64,000 nucleotides of DNA from NCBI GenBank assembly GCA_963845265.1, contig CAWJRN010000009.1, positions 369,229 through 433,228 on the forward strand, given 5' to 3'. Positions within the stretch are counted from its first letter, which is position 1. Each line of letters starts with the position of its first letter. Below are positions 7,998-16,665 of the stretch, one piece after another. The notes beneath the pieces are model-generated. The model did not search any database, had not been told where the DNA came from, and saw only the letters and a list, made by a program, of their open reading frames with translations. Position numbers and translations under genes: made by a program. This DNA is from DYRB01 sp963845265 (GTDB lineage: Bacteria; Pseudomonadota; Gammaproteobacteria; Chromatiales; Chromatiaceae).

Positions 7998-10900
7998 TCA
8001 GGCGCTGAAGCGGCGATAGAGGATGGGCAGGAGGACCAGGGTCAGGGACGTGGAGCTGACCAGACCGCCGATGACCACGATGGCCAGGGGACGCTGGATC
8101 TCCGAGCCGGGCCCGGTGGCGAATAGCAGTGGCACCAGGCCGAAGGCGGCGATGCTCGCGGTCATGAGCACCGGGCGCAGGCGCCGCTTGGCCCCCTCAA
8201 CCACCACCTCGGCGATGGGCCGACCCAGGGCGCGGAGCTGGTTGAAGTAAGTCACCATCACCACCCCGTTGAGCACGGCGATACCCAGTAGGGCGATGAA
8301 GCCCACTGAGGCCGGCACCGACAGGTATTCGCCCGTGACGGCCAGCCCCACCACCCCGCCGATGAGGGCGAAGGGGATATTCGACAGGACCAGCACCGCC
8401 TGCCCAACCGAGCGGAAAATGGAGAACAGGATCAGGAAGATGAGCCCCAGGGCGATGGGCACCACCAGGGCCAGGCGGGTGGCGGCGCGCTGCTGATTCT
8501 CGAATTCGCCGCTCCACTCGATCCGGTAGCCCATGGGTAGGTCCACCTGCTCCGCCACCTTGGCCTTGGCCTCCTCGACGAAGCCCACCAGGTCGCGCCC
8601 GCTCACGTTGGCGATGGCCACCGCCATGCGGTTGCCGCGCTCCCGGGACAGGGCCACGGGCCCCTCGACCCGCTCCATGCGCACCAGGCTGGCCAGCGGC
8701 ACCGAGCGCCCGTCCGGTACGGCCACCTGGACGGCGGCGAAGCGCGCCGGGGAGTCGCGCAGGGCCTCGGCCCCGCGCAGCACCAGAGGCCGGCGCAGGC
8801 CGTCGCCGTAGATCGTGCCGACGGTCGACCCCTCTACCAGGGCGCGCAGCAGGGCTGACAGGGCGTCGACGTCCACCCCCAGGCGCCCGGCGGCGAGGCG
8901 GTCGACCTGCAGGTTGAGATACTGGGCGCCGTCGTTGCGGGGGGTGTAGACGTCCTGGGCCCCGGTGATGGAGTCCAACACCCCCACGATGGCCTCGGCG
9001 GTGCGGTTGAGCTGGTCCTGGTCAGTGCCGAAGAGCTTCACTGCCAGGTCACCGCGCACCCCGGTGAGCATCTCCGAGACACGCATCTCGATGGGTTGGG
9101 TGAAGGCGTAGTCCACCCCCGGGAAGCGCTCCAGCACGGTACGAATGGCCTCCTTGAGTCCGTCCTTCGTGGGAAAACGCCAGGTGTCCCTTGGTTTGAG
9201 CACCAAGAAGCTGTCGGTCTGGTTGAGCCCCATGGGGTCCAGACCCAGCTCGTCGGAGCCCGTGCGCGCGATCACGGCCTGCACCTCCGGGACCTCGGAC
9301 AAGATCGCCTGCTGCACCCGTAGGTCGATGGCCATGGATTCGGCCAGGTTGATGGACGGCAGCTTTTCCAGTTGCACGATCAGATCGCCCTCGTCCATGG
9401 TTGGCATGAAGGTCTTGCCGATCTGGGTGTAGAGGGCCCCCGCTCCGACCAGCAGGGCTAGGGCGGCGGCCACAACTAGACCCTGATGGCGTAGCCCCCA
9501 GTCCAGGGACGGGGCATAGATCCGGGCGATGAGGCGTACCAGCCAGGGGTCTCCGTGGGCGCCCTTGCCGAGCAGCAAAGAGGCCAACACCGGGATGGCG
9601 GTGAGTGACAGGGCCAGTGAGGAGAGCAGGGCGAAGACGATGGTCAGGGCCACCGGGACGAACAGCTTGCCCTCGAGCCCCTGTAAGGTCAGCAGAGGCA
9701 GGAACACGATGACGATGACGATGATGCCCGCGGACATGGGCACCGCCACCTCGCGCACCGCCCGGTAGATCAGGTGCAGACGCGGTAGCTTGGCCTTGCT
9801 GTGGGCCCCCTCGTGGAGGTGGGTCACGATGTTCTCGACCACGACCACGGCTGCGTCGACCAGCATGCCGATGGCAATGGCCAAGCCCCCCAGGGACATC
9901 AGGTTGGCGGACAGGTCGAAGGCGCGCATCAGGATGAAGGTCGCGAGCGCCGCCAGGGGCAGGATCAGGGCGACGGTCAGGGCGGCACGCAGGTCGCCCA
10001 GGAACAGCACCAGCAGGATCACCACCAGCACCGTCGCCTCCATCAGGGCCTTGGAGACGGTACCGATGGCCCGGTCCACCAGGGTGCCGCGGTTGTAGAA
10101 GGTCTCGATGCGAACCCCCTCCGGGAGGGTCGCTTGCAGCTCGGCCAACTTGGCCGCCACACCCGCCACCAGGGCCCCGGCGTTGGCCCCGCGCAGGCCC
10201 AGGACCAGGCCCTCGACGGTCTCGCCGGTACCGTTGCGGGTCACCGCGCCATAGCGGGTGAGGGCGGAGAGGTGCACCTCGGCGACGTCGGCGACGCGCA
10301 CCGGCTGCACCGGGTCGGGCTTGACCACGATGGCGCCCAGATCGGCCAGGGTGCGGATGGCACCCTGACTTCTCACCAGCAGCACCTCTTCGCCCTCGTC
10401 CAGGCGCCCGGCCCCGTCGTTGCGGTTGTTGCTGGTCAGGGCCTCGCGCAGTTCGGTGAGCCCGATGCCCTTGGCGGCCATGCGCGCATTGTTGGGTACG
10501 ACCTCGAAGCTGGTGACGAAGCCACCCAGGGAGTTGACCTCTGCCACCCCGGGCACCGAACGCAGGGCCGGGCGGATGGTCCAGTCGAGCAGGTCGCGCC
10601 GCTCGGCCAGGGACATGTCTCCGCCCTCGATGGTGAACATGTAGACCTCCCCCAACGGGGTGGTCATGGGGGCCACGCCGCCGCTGATACCCTCCGGCAG
10701 GTCGCCCCAGATGGCGTTGAGCCGCTCGGCGACCTGCTGTCGGGCCCAATAGATGTCGGTGCCCTCGGCGAAGTCCACGGTGATGTCGGTCAGTCCGTAT
10801 TTCGCGATGGAGCGCAGCATGGTCTGGCGGGGGATGCCGAGCATCTCCACCTCGATGCGGGCGGTGATGCGGGACTCGACCTCCTCGGGGGTCATACCCG

Positions 10901-11057
10901 GGGCCTTGACGATGACCTTGACCTGGGTGGACGAGACGTCCGGAAAGGCGTCGATAGGGGTCTCGCGGAAGGCACGCCAGCCCGCCCCGGCCACCAGGGC
11001 GATGGCGAGCAGCACCAGCATACGTTGGGTCAGGGCGAGTCGGATGAGCCGGGCCAT
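7998..11057 (-). CDS. Heavy-metal efflux RND transporter, CusA/CzcA family
   Basis: About 1019 residues, 12 transmembrane helices in two RND halves. The start at 11057 gives MARLIRLALTQRM; the open frame runs 26 codons further back into the adaptor gene and was rejected. Diagnostic segments are DAFPDVSSTQVKVI near residue 25, the HME-type LAIAIGMLVDAAVVVVENI in the fourth helix region, and MPTMDEGDLIVQLEKLPS in the periplasmic domain. SRTGS-like sequence (ARTGSDELGLDPMGLNQTD) looks more CzcA-like than copper-specific CusA, so the metal is not assigned. The adaptor stop lies four bases upstream. Confidence 0.93.
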   Translation of the reverse strand: MARLIRLALTQRMLVLLAIALVAGAGWRAFRETPIDAFPDVSSTQVKVIVKAPGMTPEEVESRITARIEVEMLGIPRQTMLRSIAKYGLTDITVDFAEGTDIYWARQQVAERLNAIWGDLPEGISGGVAPMTTPLGEVYMFTIEGGDMSLAERRDLLDWTIRPALRSVPGVAEVNSLGGFVTSFEVVPNNARMAAKGIGLTELREALTSNNRNDGAGRLDEGEEVLLVRSQGAIRTLADLGAIVVKPDPVQPVRVADVAEVHLSALTRYGAVTRNGTGETVEGLVLGLRGANAGALVAGVAAKLAELQATLPEGVRIETFYNRGTLVDRAIGTVSKALMEATVLVVILLVLFLGDLRAALTVALILPLAALATFILMRAFDLSANLMSLGGLAIAIGMLVDAAVVVVENIVTHLHEGAHSKAKLPRLHLIYRAVREVAVPMSAGIIVIVIVFLPLLTLQGLEGKLFVPVALTIVFALLSSLALSLTAIPVLASLLLGKGAHGDPWLVRLIARIYAPSLDWGLRHQGLVVAAALALLVGAGALYTQIGKTFMPTMDEGDLIVQLEKLPSINLAESMAIDLRVQQAILSEVPEVQAVIARTGSDELGLDPMGLNQTDSFLVLKPRDTWRFPTKDGLKEAIRTVLERFPGVDYAFTQPIEMRVSEMLTGVRGDLAVKLFGTDQDQLNRTAEAIVGVLDSITGAQDVYTPRNDGAQYLNLQVDRLAAGRLGVDVDALSALLRALVEGSTVGTIYGDGLRRPLVLRGAEALRDSPARFAAVQVAVPDGRSVPLASLVRMERVEGPVALSRERGNRMAVAIANVSGRDLVGFVEEAKAKVAEQVDLPMGYRIEWSGEFENQQRAATRLALVVPIALGLIFLILFSIFRSVGQAVLVLSNIPFALIGGVVGLAVTGEYLSVPASVGFIALLGIAVLNGVVMVTYFNQLRALGRPIAEVVVEGAKRRLRPVLMTASIAAFGLVPLLFATGPGSEIQRPLAIVVIGGLVSSTSLTLVLLPILYRRFSA

Positions 11058-11061
11058 GGCG

Positions 11062-12189
11062 TTACTCCGCCCCGCCGAGCCAGACCGCCTTGAGGGCGAC
11101 GACGCCGGAGATGGCCACCTGGTCGCTTGCGTCAATCGCCCCTCTCACCACGGCGCTGCGCTCCTCCTGGGCGAGGGGCTCGACCTGGACGGCGGCGAAG
11201 CCCCCTGGACGCTGGACGAAGACGTAGGCCGCAGCGGCGATACGGACCAGGGCCGCCGTCGGAAGGCGCCACCCGGCTCCCTTGCCGGCCTCGTCGAGCT
11301 GGACCTCCAAGAACTGACCTGGGCGCAGCCGATCCGCCCCCTCGCTTACCTCGGCACGCACCAGCACGCCCTGGTCGGCACCGTGAACCTGGCGCCCGAC
11401 GGTCAGGATGCGCCCGCGTATCCCCTCCCGCGACAGCAATACCTGATCCCCCTCTTGCAGGCCGGCCACTTGATCGACGGGGACGTGGACCTCCAGCCAC
11501 AGGGGAGAGAGGCTCGCCACCCGGAACAGGGGTGCCGCCACGGCGACGGACTGGCCGGTGGTGACCATTTGGTCCAGGATCACCCCGTCGATGGGCGAGA
11601 CGATCTCCAGGGTCCCGGACAGGCGACGCCCCTGTTTGAGGGCCGCGATGGCATCGGCCGACATCCCCGCCAGGGCGAGGCGCTGACTCCATTGGTCTAC
11701 CGTGGTGGCCTGTGCGTCATGGTCGGCCTGGGTGGCCTGGAGCCGGCGCTTGGGGACCAAGCCCTCCTTGAACAGGGCCTGATCCCGGGTCAGCTCGCTT
11801 TCGGCCAGGGTCAGACGGGTCTGGGCCTCCAGCAAGGCGCCCTGGGCCTCCAGGAGCCCGGGGCTCTGCATCCGCGCCAGGGGCTGACCGGCGGTGACCG
11901 CCTCGCCTAGGGCGGCCAGCAGCACCGACAGGGTCCCGTCCTGGGGGGCGCTGACCACATGGTCCTGACGTACCGGCACCGCGACCTCCGCGGGATAGCG
12001 GCGACTCATGACCCGGCTCGCGGGCTCAGGGGCGGCCAGCTCGATGCCGAGGGCCGTCTGCTGCTCCGGTGCCAGCGGGATGATCGCCGCCGGGGCCGCC
12101 AGGCCTGGGGTCGCGGCTAGGGTCAGCAGGCCGGCCAGGGCCGAGGCGGGTCCCAGCCCAGTTCGGGAGTTCGATGCCGTGCGGTTCAT
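11062..12189 (-). CDS. Efflux RND periplasmic adaptor subunit
   Basis: About 375 residues of the membrane-fusion protein family. The ATG at 12189 opens MNRTASNS with a signal peptide ending near TPGLAAPAA. A beta-barrel/lipoyl region (VSAPQDGTLSVLLAALGEAVTAGQPLARMQSPG) flanks a helical hairpin of about 110 residues (LLEAQTRLTLAESELTRDQALF), and a typical SPIDGVILDQMV second lipoyl half follows. It bridges the inner-membrane pump and TolC-like channel. Second gene of the operon. It has no long His/Met-rich N-terminus, so it gives no hint about the metal. Confidence 0.92.
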   Translation of the reverse strand: MNRTASNSRTGLGPASALAGLLTLAATPGLAAPAAIIPLAPEQQTALGIELAAPEPASRVMSRRYPAEVAVPVRQDHVVSAPQDGTLSVLLAALGEAVTAGQPLARMQSPGLLEAQGALLEAQTRLTLAESELTRDQALFKEGLVPKRRLQATQADHDAQATTVDQWSQRLALAGMSADAIAALKQGRRLSGTLEIVSPIDGVILDQMVTTGQSVAVAAPLFRVASLSPLWLEVHVPVDQVAGLQEGDQVLLSREGIRGRILTVGRQVHGADQGVLVRAEVSEGADRLRPGQFLEVQLDEAGKGAGWRLPTAALVRIAAAAYVFVQRPGGFAAVQVEPLAQEERSAVVRGAIDASDQVAISGVVALKAVWLGGAE

Positions 12190-12250
12190 ACTGCTTCCTG
12201 GGTGGGGGGGTGGGATTGGACAGACTGGTACCGATGACGCCTTGGCGCCG

Positions 12251-12280
12251 GTAGCCTGGATGGAGCGAAGCGCAATCCAG
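12251..12280 (+). repeat. REP-like dispersed repeat, single copy
   Basis: The sequence TAGCCTGGATGGAGCGAAGC followed by GCAATCCAG forms a short stem (CTGGAT / ATCCAG). The same consensus recurs at 20330-20360 and 39861-39890, and inverted at 20405-20437 and 39945-39974. It lies in the 115-bp gap between the TolC-like and adaptor genes. Confidence 0.75.
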
Positions 12281-12304
12281 CGCGAGGTCCGAGGTTGTCT
12301 AGGA

Positions 12305-13513
12305 TCATTGGGGTACATCCCCCAAGGCCTGGTTGAGCAGGGATGCCGCTCGGCCTAGTTCGAGACGGCGGACTTCCAGGTTGAGGGCTGCCTCCTGGGC
12401 CTTGGTCCGCTCACGGAGCAGTTCGGCCAGGTCGATCTCGCCCAGCTCGAAGCCGCGCTCGATCAGGGCCAGGGTCTTCGCGGCCAGGGCCTGTTGGCGC
12501 TGGGCCGCACTCAGGGCCGCCCGGGCGGCACCTATCCCAGTCTCGGCGAGCTTGATCTCGGTGTCCAGTTCGCGCTGGAGGCGTTGGCGCTCGGTTAGTC
12601 GTTCGGTATAGGCCAGCTCCGCCTCCGCCATGCGCGGGGCTGCCTGGCTACCCAGGCCGAAGGGGATGCTCAGCTCCACGGACAGGGAGGTGTCAGGGTC
12701 CGCGTAGCTGCTGTCCCGGGTCCGCTTGCCGCCGAGACTGAGCGTCGGATTCGCGCGTCGCTCGGTGCCCACCCGGTCCCGCTCGGCACGAGTCTGGGCC
12801 ACGGTCGCCTCGGCCGCGGCCAAACCAGGGTGATTGGCGGACAATTCGGCGACGGGCGCGACCTGCTCCTCCAAAGGAGCTGGCAGCTCCTGTCGATCGG
12901 TTAGGAGGAGGAATCGGTGGCGGGCGGCGTCTAGCTCTGTCCGCGCCGACTGGAGGGCGACCGCAGCGGTCAGGGTCTCTTGTTGGGCCAGGAGCAGGTC
13001 GAGTTGTGCCAGATCCCCGGCGGTTACTCGGCGGGCGACATTGCGCTCCAGGGTCTGGGTATCCCCCAGGCTGTGTTCGGCGTGATGCACTCGGCCCTGG
13101 GCAAGAGCGGCGGCCCAGGCCGCCTCACGGACCCGACCGGCGATCTCCCACTGCAGATAGCGCTCAAGGGCATCGGCGCGCAGCCCCAGGGTCTCGGCCA
13201 AGGCGCGACGGGCTGCACGCTGGCCGGGCAGCCAAAGGGGCAGATCCACCATGGCCTCCCATTCGTAATAGCCGGAATCGCTGGTGAGCTGATCGCCCTG
13301 GTGTTTGAGACGTAGGGCAGGATCCTGTGCCACCAGGCTGTCGGCCTGGCCGCGGATCGCCGTGCCCATCGCGCGAAGGGCCCCAGGGCGCGCCGTCGGA
13401 TCGGTCTTGGCCAGGGCCGCGGCGATGGTCTCGGCCCAGGTATCGGCCAGGATCGGGGCAGGTCCCGCCAACAGGGCGGCGGCGAGGAGGGTGATCGACA
13501 ATTGGCGGTGCAC
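12305..13513 (-). CDS. TolC family outer-membrane efflux channel
   Basis: 402 residues, with a signal peptide (LSITLLAAALLAGPAPILA) and two long alpha-helical OEP repeats rich in Ala, Glu, Arg and Leu (about 150-240 and 290-395). The C-terminal ERGFELGEIDLAELLRERT segment is typical of the CusC/CzcC branch. It is the first gene of the RND operon: transcription starts in the 141-bp divergent gap and continues into the adaptor, pump, DUF3240 and the small secreted protein. A GTG start at 13513 is used. Confidence 0.88.
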   Translation of the reverse strand: MHRQLSITLLAAALLAGPAPILADTWAETIAAALAKTDPTARPGALRAMGTAIRGQADSLVAQDPALRLKHQGDQLTSDSGYYEWEAMVDLPLWLPGQRAARRALAETLGLRADALERYLQWEIAGRVREAAWAAALAQGRVHHAEHSLGDTQTLERNVARRVTAGDLAQLDLLLAQQETLTAAVALQSARTELDAARHRFLLLTDRQELPAPLEEQVAPVAELSANHPGLAAAEATVAQTRAERDRVGTERRANPTLSLGGKRTRDSSYADPDTSLSVELSIPFGLGSQAAPRMAEAELAYTERLTERQRLQRELDTEIKLAETGIGAARAALSAAQRQQALAAKTLALIERGFELGEIDLAELLRERTKAQEAALNLEVRRLELGRAASLLNQALGDVPQ

Positions 13514-13535
13514 GGCTGGGCTGGGATCCTGGCAG

Positions 13536-13557
13536 ATTCTAATTGGCCTATTAGAAT
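13536..13557. promoter_or_regulatory. Perfect 22-bp palindromic operator candidate
   Basis: ATTCTAAT, six bases, ATTAGAAT: both arms are perfectly complementary. It sits 23 bp upstream of the efflux-channel start and about 98 bp upstream of the cytochrome gene start on the opposite strand, exactly in the shared divergent promoter. AT-rich 8-bp arms with a six-base centre suit a dimeric repressor or activator. The regulator is not encoded in the window and is not identified. Confidence 0.6.
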
Positions 13558-13654
13558 ATCAGGTGAAGCTGAATAGAGGCTGAAGGTTGTGAACACCTCT
13601 ATGCAGGCATAGCCTAAAGTAAGCGATATCTGCGGCGACACAGCCTTCTCTCAA

Positions 13655-16477
13655 GTGCAGTCCCCCAACGCCCACATCGGTCCCCAGGCTCCGGCCGCCC
13701 ACCCGCCCCGGCCAAGGCGTCCCTTTGTCCCGGTGGTTGGGCCTGGCTTGCGCCCCCTGCTGTTGACGGTTCTGGTCCTGTTCTCCCTTCTGGCCGCCAA
13801 CTCGGCCTACCTGGGCGGGGTGACCTGGTTCGAGTGGTACCGCGGCGAGACCTATCAGACCTGGTTCTACCTGGTCATGTTCCTCGGCCACCTGGGGCTG
13901 GGGCTGCTGCTGGTCGGACCCTTTCTGGCCTTTGGGACCCTGCACCTGAGGCGCGCCTGGCCGCGGCCGAACCGCCGGGCTGTCCGAGCCGGGCTGGCCC
14001 TGTTCGCGGCCGGGCTAGTGGTGCTGGTCAGCGGGGTTCTGCTGCTGCGCCTGGGGGTCTTCGAGGTCCGTGACCCCTTGGTTCGGGGTCTGACCTACTG
14101 GGCCCATGTGGTCGCCCCACTGATCTGCGTCTGGTTCTTCGTCCTGCACCGGTTGGCGGGCAAGCAGCTCCGCTGGCGGGCCGGGCTTGGCATCGCCGCC
14201 CTGGCGGGCCTGGCTACCCTGGCCATGGTCCTGGTCCAGGCCCAGGACCCGCGCGTCTGGAACCTGGCCGGGCCGACCTCGGGGGAGCGTTACTTTTATC
14301 CATCCCTGGCCCGCACGGCGAGCGGCGGCTTCATCCCGGCCAGGACCCTGATGCTGGACGCCTATTGCGCCGAGTGCCACGCCGACGTCCACGATCAGTG
14401 GTCCCACAGCGTCCATCGCCTGTCGTCCTTCAACAACCCGGCCTATCTGTTCTCGGTGCGCAACACCAGGCGCGTCGCGCTCGAACGCGACGGCGATGTC
14501 CAGGCGGCCCGTTTCTGCGCCGGGTGCCACGACCCTGCACCCTTCTTCAGCGGGGCCTTCGACGACCCAAACTTCGACGATGTCGCCCACCCGACCGCCC
14601 AGGCCGGTATCACCTGTACCGCCTGCCACGCCATCACCCACATCAACAGCCCCAGGGGCAACGCGGACTACACCATCGAGGAGCCGCTGCATTACCCCTT
14701 CGTCTTCAGCGAGAACCCCTTCCTGCAGTGGCTCAACCGACAACTGGTCAAGGCCAAGCCGGCCTTCCACAAGAAGACCTTCCTGAAACCCCTGCACCGC
14801 GAGGCCGGGTTTTGTGGGACCTGCCACAAGGTCCACATCCCCAAAGAACTCAACGCCTACAAGTGGCTGCGCGGTCAGGACCACTACGACAGCTATCTGC
14901 TCTCCGGGGTCTCCGGTCACGGGGTGGCGAGCTTCTACTACCCGGAGCGGGCCGAGCCCAACTGCAACGGCTGCCACATGCCCCCGCTGGGCTCGGACGA
15001 CTTCGGGGCCCGGCGCCTGGCCTCGGACGGCCCCCTCTCGGTCCACGACCACCTGTTCCCCTCCGCGAACACCGCTGTCCCCAAGCTGGTCGGACTGCCC
15101 GACTGGGTGACGGATCGGCACCGCGACTTCAACGAGGGTGCGATGCGCGTGGACCTGTTCGGCCTGCGTGCCGGGGGCGAGATCGACGGGCACCTGATTG
15201 CCCCCCTGGGCCCGGAGCTGCCGGAGCTGGAACCGGGACGCGAGTATCTGCTGGACGCTGTCATACGCACGCTCAAGCTCGGCCATACCTTCACCCAGGG
15301 GACCGCCGATTCCAACGAGGTTTGGCTGGAACTCACCGCCACCAGCGGCGGCGAGGTCATCGGCCGCAGCGGGGCCCTGGACCCGGTCGATGGGTCCGTA
15401 GACCCCTGGGCCCACTTCTGCAATGCCCTGGTCCTGGATCGTCAAGGCAACCGCATCGACCGGCGCAACGTGGAGGACGTCTTCGTCCCCCTCTACGACC
15501 ACCAGATCCCGCCCGGGGCTGCGGACGTGGTCCACTATCGGCTGCGGGTCCCTCAGGGTCTGACGGCCCCCGTCTCCATCGAGGCCAGGCTCCGATACCG
15601 CAAGTTCGACACCGCCTACCTGCGCCACATCCAAGGCGACGCCTTCGTCCGCAACGACCTGCCCATCCTGACCCTGGCCGAGGACCGGGTGACCCTGTCA
15701 GTGGCGGGTGGAGTCCCGGTATCCGTTCGCAAACCAGAACAGGATGTGACCTTCCCCCTCTGGCAGCGCTGGAACGACTATGGCATCGGCCTGCTGCGCA
15801 AGCCGCGCAACAGCCAGTTGCGTCAGGCCCAGGAGGCCTTCACGCGGGTCGAGACCCTGGGCTATGGGGACGGGGCCCTGAACCTGGCCCGGGTATATCT
15901 CGCTGATGGGCGTTTGCACGAGGCGGCCCTGGCCCTGGGTCGGGCCAGCCAAGCGGAACACCCGGCACCGGCCTGGACCGTCGCCTGGGTCGGCGCCCTG
16001 GTGGACCGGCAGAACGGCTATCTGGACCAGGCCATCGCCGGTTTTGAGAACATCCTGGAGACGCGCTTCGGCGAGGCCCGTCGGCGCGGATTCGACTTCT
16101 CCCTCGACTACCGAGTCCTGGACGCCCTGGGCGAGACCCTCTACGAGCGCGCCCGCCAGGCGCGGGGCGAGGCCCGCTCGGCCGAACGCGGGGGTTTGCT
16201 GCGCGCCGCGGCGGGACGTTTCGAGCAGACCCTGGACATCGAGCCCGAGGACCTCGCCGCCCACTACAACCTGGCGCGGATCTACCAGGCCCTGGGCGAC
16301 GGCGAGCGCGCCGAGGCCCACAGCCGGCTGCATGCTACCTACAAGCCGGACGACAATGCCGCGGACTTCGCCGTGGCGGCGTACCGACGCGCCCATCCGG
16401 CGGCGGACCACGCCGCCGAGGCGGTGGTCATCGTTGACCTGGATCGGGACAGCGGTTATCGAATGGGACAGGATTAG
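13655..16477 (+). CDS. Membrane-anchored pentaheme cytochrome c with TPR tail
   Basis: 940 residues. Four or five transmembrane helices occupy about residues 33-195. The exported part carries five CXXCH heme motifs: C238-H242, C288-H292, C321-H325, C387-H391 and C437-H441, in an arrangement like the cytochrome c554/NapC-type multiheme group, with many extra histidines able to be distal ligands. A beta-rich region (about 480-690) follows, then TPR-like helices (about 700-900). Start is a GTG at 13655. It heads a plus-strand cluster of propeller and TPR proteins and is divergent from the metal efflux operon. Likely an electron-transfer component at the cytoplasmic membrane; donor, acceptor and substrate are unknown. 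Confidence 0.85.
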   Translation: MQSPNAHIGPQAPAAHPPRPRRPFVPVVGPGLRPLLLTVLVLFSLLAANSAYLGGVTWFEWYRGETYQTWFYLVMFLGHLGLGLLLVGPFLAFGTLHLRRAWPRPNRRAVRAGLALFAAGLVVLVSGVLLLRLGVFEVRDPLVRGLTYWAHVVAPLICVWFFVLHRLAGKQLRWRAGLGIAALAGLATLAMVLVQAQDPRVWNLAGPTSGERYFYPSLARTASGGFIPARTLMLDAYCAECHADVHDQWSHSVHRLSSFNNPAYLFSVRNTRRVALERDGDVQAARFCAGCHDPAPFFSGAFDDPNFDDVAHPTAQAGITCTACHAITHINSPRGNADYTIEEPLHYPFVFSENPFLQWLNRQLVKAKPAFHKKTFLKPLHREAGFCGTCHKVHIPKELNAYKWLRGQDHYDSYLLSGVSGHGVASFYYPERAEPNCNGCHMPPLGSDDFGARRLASDGPLSVHDHLFPSANTAVPKLVGLPDWVTDRHRDFNEGAMRVDLFGLRAGGEIDGHLIAPLGPELPELEPGREYLLDAVIRTLKLGHTFTQGTADSNEVWLELTATSGGEVIGRSGALDPVDGSVDPWAHFCNALVLDRQGNRIDRRNVEDVFVPLYDHQIPPGAADVVHYRLRVPQGLTAPVSIEARLRYRKFDTAYLRHIQGDAFVRNDLPILTLAEDRVTLSVAGGVPVSVRKPEQDVTFPLWQRWNDYGIGLLRKPRNSQLRQAQEAFTRVETLGYGDGALNLARVYLADGRLHEAALALGRASQAEHPAPAWTVAWVGALVDRQNGYLDQAIAGFENILETRFGEARRRGFDFSLDYRVLDALGETLYERARQARGEARSAERGGLLRAAAGRFEQTLDIEPEDLAAHYNLARIYQALGDGERAEAHSRLHATYKPDDNAADFAVAAYRRAHPAADHAAEAVVIVDLDRDSGYRMGQD

Positions 16478-16496
16478 CGAGCGGGAAAGTTGGCAG

Positions 16497-16645
16497 TTTC
16501 AGTTTTAAGTTTGAAGTTTTAAGTTTTCAGGTAAGAGGCTGTTACTGCGTGAAAAGGTGAAATTTCGGGGCGAAATACCACCAGCTGCCATCTGAAGACT
16601 TAAAAAACCTAAAACTTAAAACTTAAAACTTAAAACTTAAAACTG
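16497..16645. repeat. Inverted pair of AAAACTT heptamer arrays
   Basis: Five tandem AAAACTT heptamers (the last ending in G) lie at 16611-16645. The complementary motif, AAGTTTT-type units, lies at about 16497-16530. The two arms face each other across about 80 bases and could form a long AT-rich hairpin between the cytochrome gene and the next CDS. A trace of the same motif occurs at about 26727-26746. Confidence 0.8.
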
Positions 16646-16665
16646 TTTCTAACTTTGGAGAACAT

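Noticed and set aside
8023..12358. Many long plus-strand ORFs opposite the RND operon (for example 9801-11093)
   Set aside because: They are antisense to clear transporter genes and consist of Gly/Gln/His-rich sequence typical of high-GC shadow frames.
14015..15634. 539-codon minus-strand ORF opposite the pentaheme cytochrome
   Set aside because: No protein-like pattern; the plus strand has CXXCH motifs and TPRs in an uninterrupted frame.
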